Positions 17,032 to 25,488 of a stretch of 64,000 nucleotides of DNA are shown piece by piece; position 1 is the stretch's first letter; each line of letters opens with the position of its first letter. Both the position numbers and the translations under genes were made by a program. Origin of the DNA: Chloroflexota bacterium (GTDB lineage: Bacteria; Chloroflexota; Dehalococcoidia; Lucifugimonadales; UBA3495); contig JAPPMU010000041.1 in the NCBI GenBank assembly GCA_028873965.1, positions 51,374 through 115,373 on the forward strand. Reading direction: 5' to 3'. The notes under the pieces are model-generated. The model ran no database searches. It saw only the letters and a list, made by a program, of their open reading frames with translations, and was not told where the DNA came from.

Positions 17032-18707
17032 CGCGCGTTCTCTCCGAGTTCCTCGTACATCTTGGTCCGCTCTCTGCGCATGAAATCCAGTGCTGCTTGC
17101 GTGAGCGAACCACCGCCTTCACAGATATTTTCTGCTTCCGAAAAGTCTGCTTCGGCCAAGTCTATGTTTCCCATTTCGGCATGAACAGTGGCCCGATACG
17201 TATGCCAAGCAGCCAGTTGACCCGGGCGATTCTCCGTTTTGGCGACGTGAATGGCGAAGAAATAATCCGCCAGTGCTGCTTCCAGATTTCCTTCTTCGTG
17301 GAACTCTTCTGCGCGTTTTGCGTAAGACAAGCTATCTTGATTGCGATTAAATCGGCCAATGCCTAACTTGCCATGTATGTCATCATGACAGCGATCGCAC
17401 ACCGCTTCATGCTCTACCGGACAGTCAACGGTCCAGCGGCTCCACGGGCGGAACTTGCCGCAGCGTGGGCACGGTTTTCCCAAATCTGCGCCGCACTCCG
17501 GACAGTTATGGTGGGCGGGATGTGTCATGTAGTTGCACTCGTGGCAATGATGCACCGGCGGTTCCCCGGCCGCGGGGTTACCACGGGCAGAAAGTGACCA
17601 GTCGCGACACTTTTCGGGCAGGCCATGTTCTTCGGCGTTGCCGGCCAAGTCGAGTATAAGGCAGTAGTTACTGCCATCATCCTTGCGGCGCAGTCCCCGG
17701 CCTACCATTTGCAGGTACAGGGCCAGGCTTTTTGTAGGGCGGGTTATCATCACGCAGGAGGCATCGGGCAGATCAAAGCCCTCGGTAATCACAGCATGGT
17801 TGACCACCACCGTAAGACAGCCGCTCTTGAAATCATCGATTGCTTGCTGCCGCTTATCCTGAGGCGTGTCGGACAATATCGCTGCGGCGGAAATCCCTCT
17901 GTTGGTGAACTCCCGTACCAAGTTATCAGCGTGCGTTTTTGAGACGGCATAAACGACAGTTTGACGGCCCGCCGCCATTCTTCGCCAGTGGATCACCGCC
18001 AAAGTGGTCATTATGAAATTGCCACCATCGCCGTCGTCATCGTTGGCTTTTGCTATGCCGCCTTCCGTAAAATCGCCCATTCCGCCGACTTCGCCGCCGC
18101 TAATCCTGTCTTGAAGGGGGGTCCATACTTGCGAGTGAGCCAAATATTCTTCGGCCTGCAATTCCGCTGTCTGCGGTCCGGCGATCAGCGCGTGAAACAG
18201 GTGGTCGAAACCCTCTCCCTGAGACAGCCGCCATGGCGTAGCCGTTAGACCCCAGACACGACCCGGCCACTGCACTATCGCCCGTTCCCAGCCGCGTGCC
18301 GGGGCATGATGCACTTCGTCGACTACCAACAAATCTTCTGGACCATAGTTCTCCCAAATTTGGAGTTATCCATTATTGCGCCGGCTTACGGTTTGGGCTT
18401 TGAGGATGACGACGCCATTGACGTTACGAGGCGCTGGACGGCCGGTACTCCATCCGTCGGTGCCAGCCATCGCCGGTATTGTCCAGTTTAGCGACAGTCG
18501 TTCTTCGGTCTGATTGGCCAGCTCTTCTCGGTGCGTCAGCCAAACCGCCTTGCGCCCGCCAACGAGGAATTCTTTCAAGAACGCACCGGCAATCTCCGTT
18601 TTGCCGCCGCCGGTGGGCAACTGAGTCATTACCCTCGCTCCATCCAGGGCGAGGGCTTCTTGGGATCTTTCCAGCAGGTCTTGCTGGTAGGGGCGCAGCG
18701 CAATCAT
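17028..18707 (-). pseudogene. DEAD/DEAH-box helicase with zinc ribbons and TPR-like tail, interrupted by in-frame TAA
   Basis: Two track ORFs (18366-18707 and 17028-18332) are in the same frame and separated by one TAA at 18366-18368; reading through gives 558 residues. The first part has TQLPTGGGKTEIAGAFL (Walker A) and WLTHREEL (motif Ia). The second has LLVVDEVHHAPARGW (DEVH), GLTATPW (motif III), GFDLPDASCVMITRPT and QMVGRGLRR (motif VI), then CHECN/CPECG/CPRCG zinc ribbons and a TPR-like helical tail. A single nonsense change, readthrough or a sequence error could explain it. It overlaps vapB by 4 bases. Confidence 0.8.
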
Positions 18708-18729
18708 GGATTTACCATTGCAACGGTGT

Positions 18730-19248
18730 TTACTGATTCAGCCCCCGCTGCATCCCCCGCAGATAGCCGGCCTGTCCGCCGTGCTGGTTCACCTCCCAGA
18801 TGAGCAGGCGGAACATATCGGCAACCGCCATGCTCTCTCCGCGACGATTGGTCATCTGGGTACTCACCAGCGATTCGTCGTCGTGTACCTCAAGGAACTC
18901 CAGCAGGTTGTTTCGAGCGGCGTCGGCATACTCCATGAGCAGCGCCTTGCCGGGGCACTGCCAGCCGGTCAGGTCTTCGACCGTGTAGCCGAATCCGACG
19001 TTCATGGGTTCCGGCTCAAACCCCAATCGCACCGCCCACTCCCGCTCGTAGAGCTGCTGTTCCTGTCTGGCCAGCGATTGCACCCACATGTCCAGGGCCC
19101 GGCCGTAATGCCACACGATGAAACCGATGGAGTGGCACTGCTCGTTCGGCGTGAACTCGATCTCCTCCTGGGTCAGCCCGTCCACGTACCGGACCAGCCA
19201 CTCCCAGTTGGCGTCGAACGACTCCTTGATGAACTCTTTGAGCGCCAT
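18730..19248 (-). CDS. DinB family protein
   Basis: The 172-residue product is a four-helix DinB/YfiT-type protein: FDANWEWLVRYVDGLTQEE, then HSIGFIVWHYGRALDMWV with a metal-binding His, and WEVNQHGGQAGYLRGMQRG with a second His pair near the C-terminus. DinB-like proteins are metal-binding and often act as thiol-dependent transferases or in stress responses. It follows the enoyl-CoA hydratase by 18 bases on the same strand and is probably in its operon. Confidence 0.85.
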   Translation of the reverse strand: MALKEFIKESFDANWEWLVRYVDGLTQEEIEFTPNEQCHSIGFIVWHYGRALDMWVQSLARQEQQLYEREWAVRLGFEPEPMNVGFGYTVEDLTGWQCPGKALLMEYADAARNNLLEFLEVHDDESLVSTQMTNRRGESMAVADMFRLLIWEVNQHGGQAGYLRGMQRGLNQ

Positions 19249-19266
19249 GATTCCCTCCGCCTGCTT

Positions 19267-20241
19267 TCAGGTGGTCCACACCGGTTGCCGCTTTTCCAGG
19301 AACGCCGAGATGCCCTCCCTGGCGTCGTCGGCCAGGAGGTTGTCCACCATGACCTTGCTGGCAAACTGGTACGCCGAGGGCCGGTCCATCTCGATCTGCT
19401 GGTAGAACGCAGCCTTCCCGAGAGCCAGTGTGTGCGCACTGGCCGAGGCGATCTGGCGAGCCAACTCGTCCACCTGCTCCTCCAACTCGTCGACCGGAGC
19501 GATTCGACTGATCAGACCAAACTCCAGGGCTTCTCGGGCTGAAATCGGTTTGCCGGTGAGCAGCATTTCCATCGCCTTTTTCGGCATCACCGACCGCGCC
19601 ACCGCGACGCCCGGCGTGGTGCAGAACAGACCGATCTGCACGCCCGGCGTGGCGAAAGCAGCGGTGTCCGCCGCCACCGCTATGTCGCAGGTCGCAACCA
19701 ACTGGCAACCCGCGGCCGTGGCCAAGCCCTGCACCTGCGCAATCACCGGCTTGGGCAGCAGGCGAATGGCCTCCATAACCCGCGTGCAGGCCTCGAATAC
19801 CGCCGTGTAATCCTCGGCTTCGCCGTTCACCAGTTCGTTCAGGTCGTGGCCCGAACTGAACACCGGCCCCTCGGAGCGGATGACCACGACGCGGGCGTCG
19901 GGATCGCCAGCGATTTCGGCGAGGCGACGCTCCAAAGCGAGCAGTGTTAAGAAAGATAGAGCATTGCGCCGGTTCGGGTTGTTGAGAGTGAGGACGGCTA
20001 TACCGTCATCAGTCAACTGGTGCATTACTGGGGGCGGCGGAATTTCGTCCGGAGTCTCCAGGCGAATCTGCCCCCGCTCAACATAGATCACGTCGATAGT
20101 GTCACCGTCGGGAGCAAAGAATTCTGCCAGAAAAGAAGTGTCTGGCTCGAAGACGTGAACGACTGCGCCAGCATCGCCGGCTTTCAGCCCATGTTCAGGC
20201 AAATCAACGGTGAGTCTAATAGGGTCATGTTCGTTGATCAT
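19267..20241 (-). CDS. DUF4926 domain fused to enoyl-CoA hydratase/isomerase
   Basis: The start is placed at ATG 20241 (MINEHDPIRLTVDLPEHGLK) with GGGAG upstream; the longer track ORF runs into the DUF6883 gene. Residues 1-65 are a DUF4926 domain (LPEHGLKAGDAGAVVHV, VERGQIRLE). Residues about 73-324 are a crotonase: oxyanion-hole stretches FSSGHDLNELV and GLATAAGCQLVATCDIAVA, then GLFCTTPGVAVARSV. DUF4926 normally exists as a separate small gene next to DUF6883, which is exactly the gene upstream here. The chimera probably arose by insertion of that pair at the hydratase start; the original start may be Met73 (20025). Confidence 0.85.
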   Translation of the reverse strand: MINEHDPIRLTVDLPEHGLKAGDAGAVVHVFEPDTSFLAEFFAPDGDTIDVIYVERGQIRLETPDEIPPPPVMHQLTDDGIAVLTLNNPNRRNALSFLTLLALERRLAEIAGDPDARVVVIRSEGPVFSSGHDLNELVNGEAEDYTAVFEACTRVMEAIRLLPKPVIAQVQGLATAAGCQLVATCDIAVAADTAAFATPGVQIGLFCTTPGVAVARSVMPKKAMEMLLTGKPISAREALEFGLISRIAPVDELEEQVDELARQIASASAHTLALGKAAFYQQIEMDRPSAYQFASKVMVDNLLADDAREGISAFLEKRQPVWTT

Positions 20242-20581
20242 ATGTATCTCCCGATGGGTAAGCCGTAACCAGGGCCGGCCTCGCTGAGTTGTGTCGGATA
20301 ATCCTAACGGTACGGACGTAAGGGTTGCGCCCGTCCGGAGTTTCCAGAATGCCGTCAACAGCGAATGTCGGCCCGTGCGGGGTGTCACGAACATTGACAA
20401 CTTCATGCCTTGACCCGTGAACTCGCAGCGCCTCCGCAAACTGTTGCCATTGCTCAGGAACGAACCCGAACTTTAGGAAAAACTCGGCTTTGTCCCGGCC
20501 TCGTGGGTTGTCAATCGAAAGCAAATATCCCAAGATTTTCGCCGGCGGGACGTAAGCGTTTTCTGCGTTGGGCAGTTTCAT
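20225..20581 (-). CDS. DUF6883 domain protein
   Basis: The real start is ATG 20581 (MKLPNAENAYVPPAKILGYL), not the track start inside the acyl-CoA dehydrogenase gene. The 118-residue protein carries the DUF6883 pattern: NPRGRDKAEFFLKFGF, HEVVNVRDTPHGPTFAVDG and VRTVRIIRHN. DUF6883 genes are usually paired with DUF4926 in a toxin-antitoxin-like arrangement, and here the stop overlaps the DUF4926 domain start by 17 bases. It begins 2 bases after the acyl-CoA dehydrogenase stop, so the pair is inserted in a fatty-acid-type operon. Confidence 0.85.
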   Translation of the reverse strand: MKLPNAENAYVPPAKILGYLLSIDNPRGRDKAEFFLKFGFVPEQWQQFAEALRVHGSRHEVVNVRDTPHGPTFAVDGILETPDGRNPYVRTVRIIRHNSARPALVTAYPSGDTYDQRT

Positions 20582-20583
20582 GC

Positions 20584-21756
20584 CTACCCGCGCGGCAGGC
20601 CCAGCCCCCGGCTCGCGATGATGTTGCGCTGCACCTCGCTGGTTCCGGCCGCGATGGTGTGCGAGAACGCGCGGAGCCAATGCTCCTGCATGTCGGCTTC
20701 CATCGGGGTCCACTTCTCGTCGCGCAGCCCGCCGTACATCCCCATGATCTCCAGGCATGACGCGGTGGTCCGCTGCACCGTCTCACTGCCGAAGACCTTG
20801 GACATCGAGGCTTCCTTGTTGGGCACTAGCCCCTCGCCCTGCATCCACGCCACGTTGTACGCGATCAGCCGTGCAACCTCGCACTCGATGTACCGGTCAG
20901 CCAGCGCGTTACGCACCCACGGTTCCTGGCTGAGCGGCTTACCATTGCGACGGATGCCGTCGGCCCACTGCCGAGTGTCGTCCAGGTGCCGGCGGGCAGC
21001 GGCGGAATAGTCGATGCCGGAGCGCTCAAAGTCCAGCAACGTCACGGCCACGTACCATCCGCGGTTCTCTTCACCGACGATGTTGCGGGCCGGTACCCGG
21101 ACGTTGTCAAAAATCACCTGGTTAAATTCGTGCCGGCCGCCCATGTTGATGATGGGCCGCACTTCGATCCCGGGCGTTTTCATGTCCACCAGGAAGAAGC
21201 TGATGCCCCGGTGTTTCGGCGCATCGGTATCGGTCCGCGTCAGCAACATGATCCAGTCGCCGCGGTGGCCCATTGAAGTCCAGATCTTGCTGCCGTTGAT
21301 TACAAATTCGTCGCCGTCGCGGATGGCGCGGGTGCTCAGCGAGGCCAGGTCGGACCCCGACTCCGGCTCGCTGTACCCCTGGCACCATTGCACCTCGCCC
21401 TTGGCCACCGGCGGCAGGTGCTCGGATTTCTGCTCGTCGGTCCCGTGGATCATCAACGTCGCGCCCATCATCCGGACGCCAAAATTGTCCCGCCCGGGGG
21501 CTCGATGGTAGGTCATCTCCTCGTTGAAGATGGCCGTGCGCACCGGCGAAGCCTTCTGCCCGCCGTACTCCTCGGGCCAGTGCATGGTGAGCCAGCCGCG
21601 GTCAGCGAGTTTCCGGCGCACCTCCAGCGTGCGCTCCCAGTTTTCCTCACCGGAGCCCCGTTCTCCCAGCTCCCATTCGGGAACATACTCGTCATCGATG
21701 AATTGCCGCAAATCGCTTCGGAAAGTGTCGTCTGCGGTGCTGAGTTGGAACTCCAT
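20584..21756 (-). CDS. Acyl-CoA dehydrogenase
   Basis: The 390-residue protein is a typical FadE-like acyl-CoA dehydrogenase: WPEEYGGQKASPV in the N-terminal helical domain, CQGYSEPESGSDLASLSTRA (FAD/substrate region), NGSKIWTSMGHRGDW, and C-terminal IAAGTSEVQRNIIASRGLG. It would oxidise an acyl-CoA to the enoyl-CoA, which the downstream hydratase domain could hydrate. The start at 21756 has AGGAGAG upstream. Full length, no damage seen. Confidence 0.92.
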   Translation of the reverse strand: MEFQLSTADDTFRSDLRQFIDDEYVPEWELGERGSGEENWERTLEVRRKLADRGWLTMHWPEEYGGQKASPVRTAIFNEEMTYHRAPGRDNFGVRMMGATLMIHGTDEQKSEHLPPVAKGEVQWCQGYSEPESGSDLASLSTRAIRDGDEFVINGSKIWTSMGHRGDWIMLLTRTDTDAPKHRGISFFLVDMKTPGIEVRPIINMGGRHEFNQVIFDNVRVPARNIVGEENRGWYVAVTLLDFERSGIDYSAAARRHLDDTRQWADGIRRNGKPLSQEPWVRNALADRYIECEVARLIAYNVAWMQGEGLVPNKEASMSKVFGSETVQRTTASCLEIMGMYGGLRDEKWTPMEADMQEHWLRAFSHTIAAGTSEVQRNIIASRGLGLPRG

Positions 21757-21819
21757 GGTGGTACTCTCCTGATGGCGCGGGGGAGAACGGAACGTTGGTG
21801 AGGTTGAAACGCTTAACTT

Positions 21820-22359
21820 CTAATTTCGCTGGATAACGCCGCAGGCCACGCGGGCGCCGGCGCCAGGGTCTGCGCCGTAAGAATCCGGCTTTTCGTGGAC
21901 GATGATGGCAGAACCGTCAGCGTCAAACAGGGTGTGGCCGACGCCGCCGTCCAGGGTAATGGTGTCGGTGAAATAATCCGCACGCACGCGGCCGTCGGTT
22001 CCCGCGTATATGTTGGGCATATCGCCGGGATGTACTCCGCTAGGGTGGTTGAGGCCGTGACCGATGTTCTCGGGGTTGAAGTGATCGCCGGCGGCGGAAA
22101 AGTCTGGCGTACATGATCCTACGGCATGGATGTGAAAGCCGTGCCCTCCGGGTTCCAGTCCGGTAACGTCTGCCGCCACCAGAACGCCGTGAGGGGATTG
22201 CGTCAGCGTAACGGTTCCCATGGTCGAGCCGTCCCGCCCGAGCAGGTCGGCGACGGCCTTCGCGCCAACTCCCTGCGGCCGGTGCGCTTCCGATTGGCAG
22301 GCCAAGGTTGCCGTCATGGCGACGGCAATAACCATGACAACGATGAGAACTCTCGGCAT
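21820..22359 (-). CDS. sodC: Superoxide dismutase [Cu-Zn], lipoprotein
   Basis: The 179-residue protein begins with a lipoprotein signal (hydrophobic VLIVVMVIAVAMTATLAC, lipobox cysteine at about 21). The mature part has the copper and zinc ligands HGFHIHAVGSC, GDHFNP, HPSGVHPGDMPNI and the disulfide partner in ARVACGVIQ. It would detoxify superoxide outside the membrane, attached by a lipid anchor. It is a single gene between the acyl-CoA dehydrogenase and the SDR, same strand as both. Confidence 0.93.
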   Translation of the reverse strand: MPRVLIVVMVIAVAMTATLACQSEAHRPQGVGAKAVADLLGRDGSTMGTVTLTQSPHGVLVAADVTGLEPGGHGFHIHAVGSCTPDFSAAGDHFNPENIGHGLNHPSGVHPGDMPNIYAGTDGRVRADYFTDTITLDGGVGHTLFDADGSAIIVHEKPDSYGADPGAGARVACGVIQRN

Positions 22360-22421
22360 TATATCGCTTCAATTATGGATTTTCGCAAAGCGGATGCAGC
22401 CATCTTATCACGGGGGGGTGA

Positions 22422-23273
22422 TTACATTTGGCTGTATCCGCTGCCCGGCCCGCGCGTGTCGTCGACACCCCAGCCGCGTCCTTCGGAAATCCAGCCGAAT
22501 TCCAGCAGGATCTGCTGACTGTAACAAACGCGGCCGGTCACCTTGTCCGCCGGCTCCGACGCCAGCAGCAGTGTGGCTTTGGCCAGCAGTTCCGGCGGCT
22601 CCCCGCGAGGGTCGTCCATCCCTTCCACCAGGTGGTGGAACACGGTTCCCGGAGTGGGCACTACCAGCGATGGCGCCACCGCAGACACTGAGATACCATA
22701 CTCGTACACTTCCTGGGCCAACCCCTGGGAAAACCGCTCCAGCGCTGCCTTTTCCGCCCCATAGCAGGTGCCGTTGTTGGGAAGCGTCGTGTACGGGCCG
22801 CGACCCGGACCCACCGCCGAACCGGACGAGATGTTCACGATGCTTCCCGACCGGCGCTCGATCATATCTCCCAGAACCAGTTGACTGAGAATGAAAGGCG
22901 CGTGGAAGTTCACCGCCCACGACCGCATCCAACGGTTGATGGGGAAGTCCTTAATGGGCAGGTAGTAGGTAAGCGCCGCGTTGTTCACCAGCACGTCCAC
23001 CGGCCCGTAGATGCTGCGGGTCTCCTCCACCAGCCGCTCGCAATCCTCCGGCAGCGAGATATTTGCTGCCACCGCCGTGGCTTCACCGCCGGCTTCTTTG
23101 ATGTCGGCGATGGTCTTGGAGAGCGAGCCTTCCAATGGATGATCGCCTTCGTTGACCGTGCGCGCGGCGCAAACCACTCGCGCCCCTTCGGCGGCAAAGA
23201 GCTTGCTGATCTCCGCGCCGATGCCACGGCTCGCTCCGGTGACGATGGCTGTTTTTCCTTCGAGTCTGGGCAT
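22422..23273 (-). CDS. SDR family oxidoreductase
   Basis: The 283-residue protein is a classical short-chain dehydrogenase: TGASRGIGAEISKLF cofactor motif (about 12-26), VLVNNAALTYY, NISSGSA with the catalytic Ser and CYGAEKAALE supplying Tyr and Lys. An acidic residue after the second strand is not obvious, and R in AARTVNEG hints at NADP preference. It lies within a minus-strand run leading to panB; the substrate is unknown. Confidence 0.88.
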   Translation of the reverse strand: MPRLEGKTAIVTGASRGIGAEISKLFAAEGARVVCAARTVNEGDHPLEGSLSKTIADIKEAGGEATAVAANISLPEDCERLVEETRSIYGPVDVLVNNAALTYYLPIKDFPINRWMRSWAVNFHAPFILSQLVLGDMIERRSGSIVNISSGSAVGPGRGPYTTLPNNGTCYGAEKAALERFSQGLAQEVYEYGISVSAVAPSLVVPTPGTVFHHLVEGMDDPRGEPPELLAKATLLLASEPADKVTGRVCYSQQILLEFGWISEGRGWGVDDTRGPGSGYSQM

Positions 23274-23300
23274 TTCCTACTCTTCCTTCTGCGTTTTCAG

Positions 23301-23762
23301 CTAACCTGAGTTATTTTCACGGGCGCCGTTGCGCGAGGGCGGAGGCTCCGTGAAAGCGCTGCCCTCGCGTTCCGCTGCCTCCCGGCGTTCGTTCCAGGCT
23401 TCCCAGGCTCGGTTGGCCTCCGCGCGACCCTCCTCACGACCTTCCTCGCGACCCTCCTGACGCACCAGGTCACGGTACAACTTGGCAAGTACCATGGGTA
23501 AGCCCTCCACCAATCCGAATGCCAATGGGAACGCGACGCCGACGGTTACCGCTGCGGCGACGATGGCGATTATAGCAATTTCGGGCCATTCCAGAGGTGC
23601 GTTCTCCGCCGTCACCACCCGCGCATAGCTGAGCAGTCCGGCCAGCGCTGCCCACAGAGTGTAGAACGTCGCCAGGAACCAGCCGTTGCGACGGATCAAG
23701 ACGTCAAACGCGTTGGCTCTGACGCCCCGATTTCTATTGTCGGGAGAACCTCCGCTAGACAT
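23301..23762 (-). CDS. Small membrane protein with EGR repeats and FTEPPP tail
   Basis: The 153-residue product has two hydrophobic segments (about 28-48 and 63-90), then the charged repeat EGREEGREEGRAEANRAW and a C-terminal motif REGSAFTEPPP. The layout matches the genes at 4627 and 38732; the W..W..R..A..EG..F.EPPP tail is shared with 38732. No named family is recognised. The start overlaps the panB stop by 8 bases. Confidence 0.6.
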   Translation of the reverse strand: MSSGGSPDNRNRGVRANAFDVLIRRNGWFLATFYTLWAALAGLLSYARVVTAENAPLEWPEIAIIAIVAAAVTVGVAFPLAFGLVEGLPMVLAKLYRDLVRQEGREEGREEGRAEANRAWEAWNERREAAEREGSAFTEPPPSRNGARENNSG

Positions 23763-24588
23763 CCAGCAGGTCAGCCAGCAGGCTTTCGTTCATCGTAAAG
23801 CTCTCCGCTTCCGACGGGAACGCGCCGCTCCTTACGTCCTCCGCATACTTTTCAAAAGCCCGCGCCATGTCCGATCCCAGCTCGGCATACTGCCTGGCGT
23901 GCTTGGGCACGAAATCGAGGAACAGGCCCAACATGTCGTGAAATACCTGCACCTGCCCATCGCAGTGCGGACCCGCGCCGATCCCAATGGTGGGAATGGT
24001 CAGCCGTTCGGTGATCGCTCTGGCCAGTGGCGCCGGCACACACTCGAGCACGACCGAGTACGCCCCGGCCTCCTGCAGCGCCAGAGCGTCGTCCAAGACC
24101 CGCCGCGCCGCCGCCTTGGTGCGCCCTTGCACCCGGTAACCGCCCAATGCGTTGACCGACTGCGGGGTCAACCCGATGTGGCCCATAACCGGAACGCCGG
24201 CATCCACGATGCGCCGAACCGTTCCCGCTATGGAGACCCCGCCTTCCATTTTCACGGTGTGCGCCCCGGCTTCTTGCATCAGCCGGCCGGCATTGCGCAA
24301 CGCTTCCCCGGCATCGACCTGGTAGGACATGAACGGTAGGTCCACCACCACCAAAGCCTGCGACGCCCCCCGGCTCACCATGCGCCCGTGCCGCACCATG
24401 TCGTCCATAGTCACCGGCACGGTGGAATCGTAACCCAGCACAACCATGCCCAGGCTGTCGCCCACCAGGATGATCGGGATGCCTGCGGCGTCGGCGATGC
24501 GGGCCGCCGTGTAATCGTAAGCCGTGACCATGGGGATTTTCTCCCCGGTCCGCTTCATCTCGGCCAGTTGTCGGATCGTGATCGCCAT
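23755..24588 (-). CDS. panB: 3-methyl-2-oxobutanoate hydroxymethyltransferase
   Basis: The 277-residue protein has all PanB hallmarks: MVTAYDYTAARIADAAG, ILVGDSLGMVVLGYDSTVPVT, VVVDLPFMSYQV, KMEGG and GHIGLTPQSVNALGGY. PanB transfers a one-carbon unit from methylene-tetrahydrofolate to alpha-ketoisovalerate to make ketopantoate, the first step of pantothenate and CoA synthesis. The next gene upstream on the strand is a DUF2520 reductase that could supply the following step. Confidence 0.95.
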   Translation of the reverse strand: MAITIRQLAEMKRTGEKIPMVTAYDYTAARIADAAGIPIILVGDSLGMVVLGYDSTVPVTMDDMVRHGRMVSRGASQALVVVDLPFMSYQVDAGEALRNAGRLMQEAGAHTVKMEGGVSIAGTVRRIVDAGVPVMGHIGLTPQSVNALGGYRVQGRTKAAARRVLDDALALQEAGAYSVVLECVPAPLARAITERLTIPTIGIGAGPHCDGQVQVFHDMLGLFLDFVPKHARQYAELGSDMARAFEKYAEDVRSGAFPSEAESFTMNESLLADLLDV

Positions 24589-24603
24589 CGTGCCGCGATT
24601 TTA

Positions 24604-25488
24604 TCAGTCAGACGCGCCGATTGTCCGCCTCAATTGCTCCAACTGCGATTCCGGTATTCCCTTGGCCCGGGCCAGAGGAAGCGACGACTCAGTCAACTGG
24701 CGATACAGCGGGAGCAGATGGGCTGCGTGCTGCGACAGCGATTCCAGGTGTGCGGACACTGTTTCAGCGTCGCCGCGTACCACCGGCCCGGTAACGGCGT
24801 TGGTCGGACCCAGACGCTCGATGGCCTCAATGGTGGCGTGCGCCAAGGGCACCGCCGCCCTGACGCCATCCTCCTCAGTGAACCCCATGTTTGTCCACAA
24901 CTCGACGGCGGCGTCCAAAAGGGTGGACAAGTACCCGCAACTCAATACCGCGCTGGCATGGTACAAAGGACGCATCCCATCGGGGATTTCGATGCCATGC
25001 CCGCCCAGAGATTCGGCCAAGTTCGGTAGAAACTCAGCGAGCCAGCCAGTGCCCGAAATCGCGAAGGTCACTCCCTTCAGCCGTTCGGCTGCTTGCTCCG
25101 GACCCTCAATGGCTGCAAACGTTTGAAACGGGTGCATGGCTCCTACGGCTGCTCCGGCGTTTGCCGCAGAATCGAGGAGTTCGATCGACGCCGCGCCGCA
25201 GCAGTGTGCCACGCCTTGACCCGGCCTCCACCTCACCGTCCGAGACACCTCGGCTATCACTGAGTCCGGCGTCGTGATGAACACCAGATCGCAGGCCTCC
25301 GCCACCTGCTCCGCAGTTGCCAGTGCCGCGCATCCGTCAATCAGGCTCGCCGCCCGCTCCGCGCTCGATTGCGTGCGACTGGCGATTGCCGCGACCCGCC
25401 AGCCGGCTGCGCTCAGCGCCAACGCCAGCCCGCTGCCCAGCACGCCCGCGCCCACAAAACCAATGGCGATGCCCTCAGGCTTGACCAT
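24604..25488 (-). CDS. Rossmann-fold/DUF2520 reductase, possible ketopantoate reductase
   Basis: The 294-residue protein begins with a nucleotide-binding motif IGFVGAGVLGSGLALALSAAG, then VAAIASRTQSSAE, and carries a DUF2520-type helical C-terminal half with YHASAVLSCGYLSTLLDAAVEL. The fold is shared with 6-phosphogluconate dehydrogenase-like enzymes. It lies 15 bases upstream of panB in the same operon; DUF2520 proteins next to panB have been proposed as replacements of PanE. No classical panE is present in the window, so this role is plausible but inferred from context. Confidence 0.8.
   Translation of the reverse strand: MVKPEGIAIGFVGAGVLGSGLALALSAAGWRVAAIASRTQSSAERAASLIDGCAALATAEQVAEACDLVFITTPDSVIAEVSRTVRWRPGQGVAHCCGAASIELLDSAANAGAAVGAMHPFQTFAAIEGPEQAAERLKGVTFAISGTGWLAEFLPNLAESLGGHGIEIPDGMRPLYHASAVLSCGYLSTLLDAAVELWTNMGFTEEDGVRAAVPLAHATIEAIERLGPTNAVTGPVVRGDAETVSAHLESLSQHAAHLLPLYRQLTESSLPLARAKGIPESQLEQLRRTIGASD

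Noticed and set aside
18333-18368. Frameshift between the two helicase ORFs
   Set aside because: The ORFs are in the same frame (18707 minus 18332 is a multiple of 3); a single TAA separates them, so it is a nonsense codon, not a frameshift.
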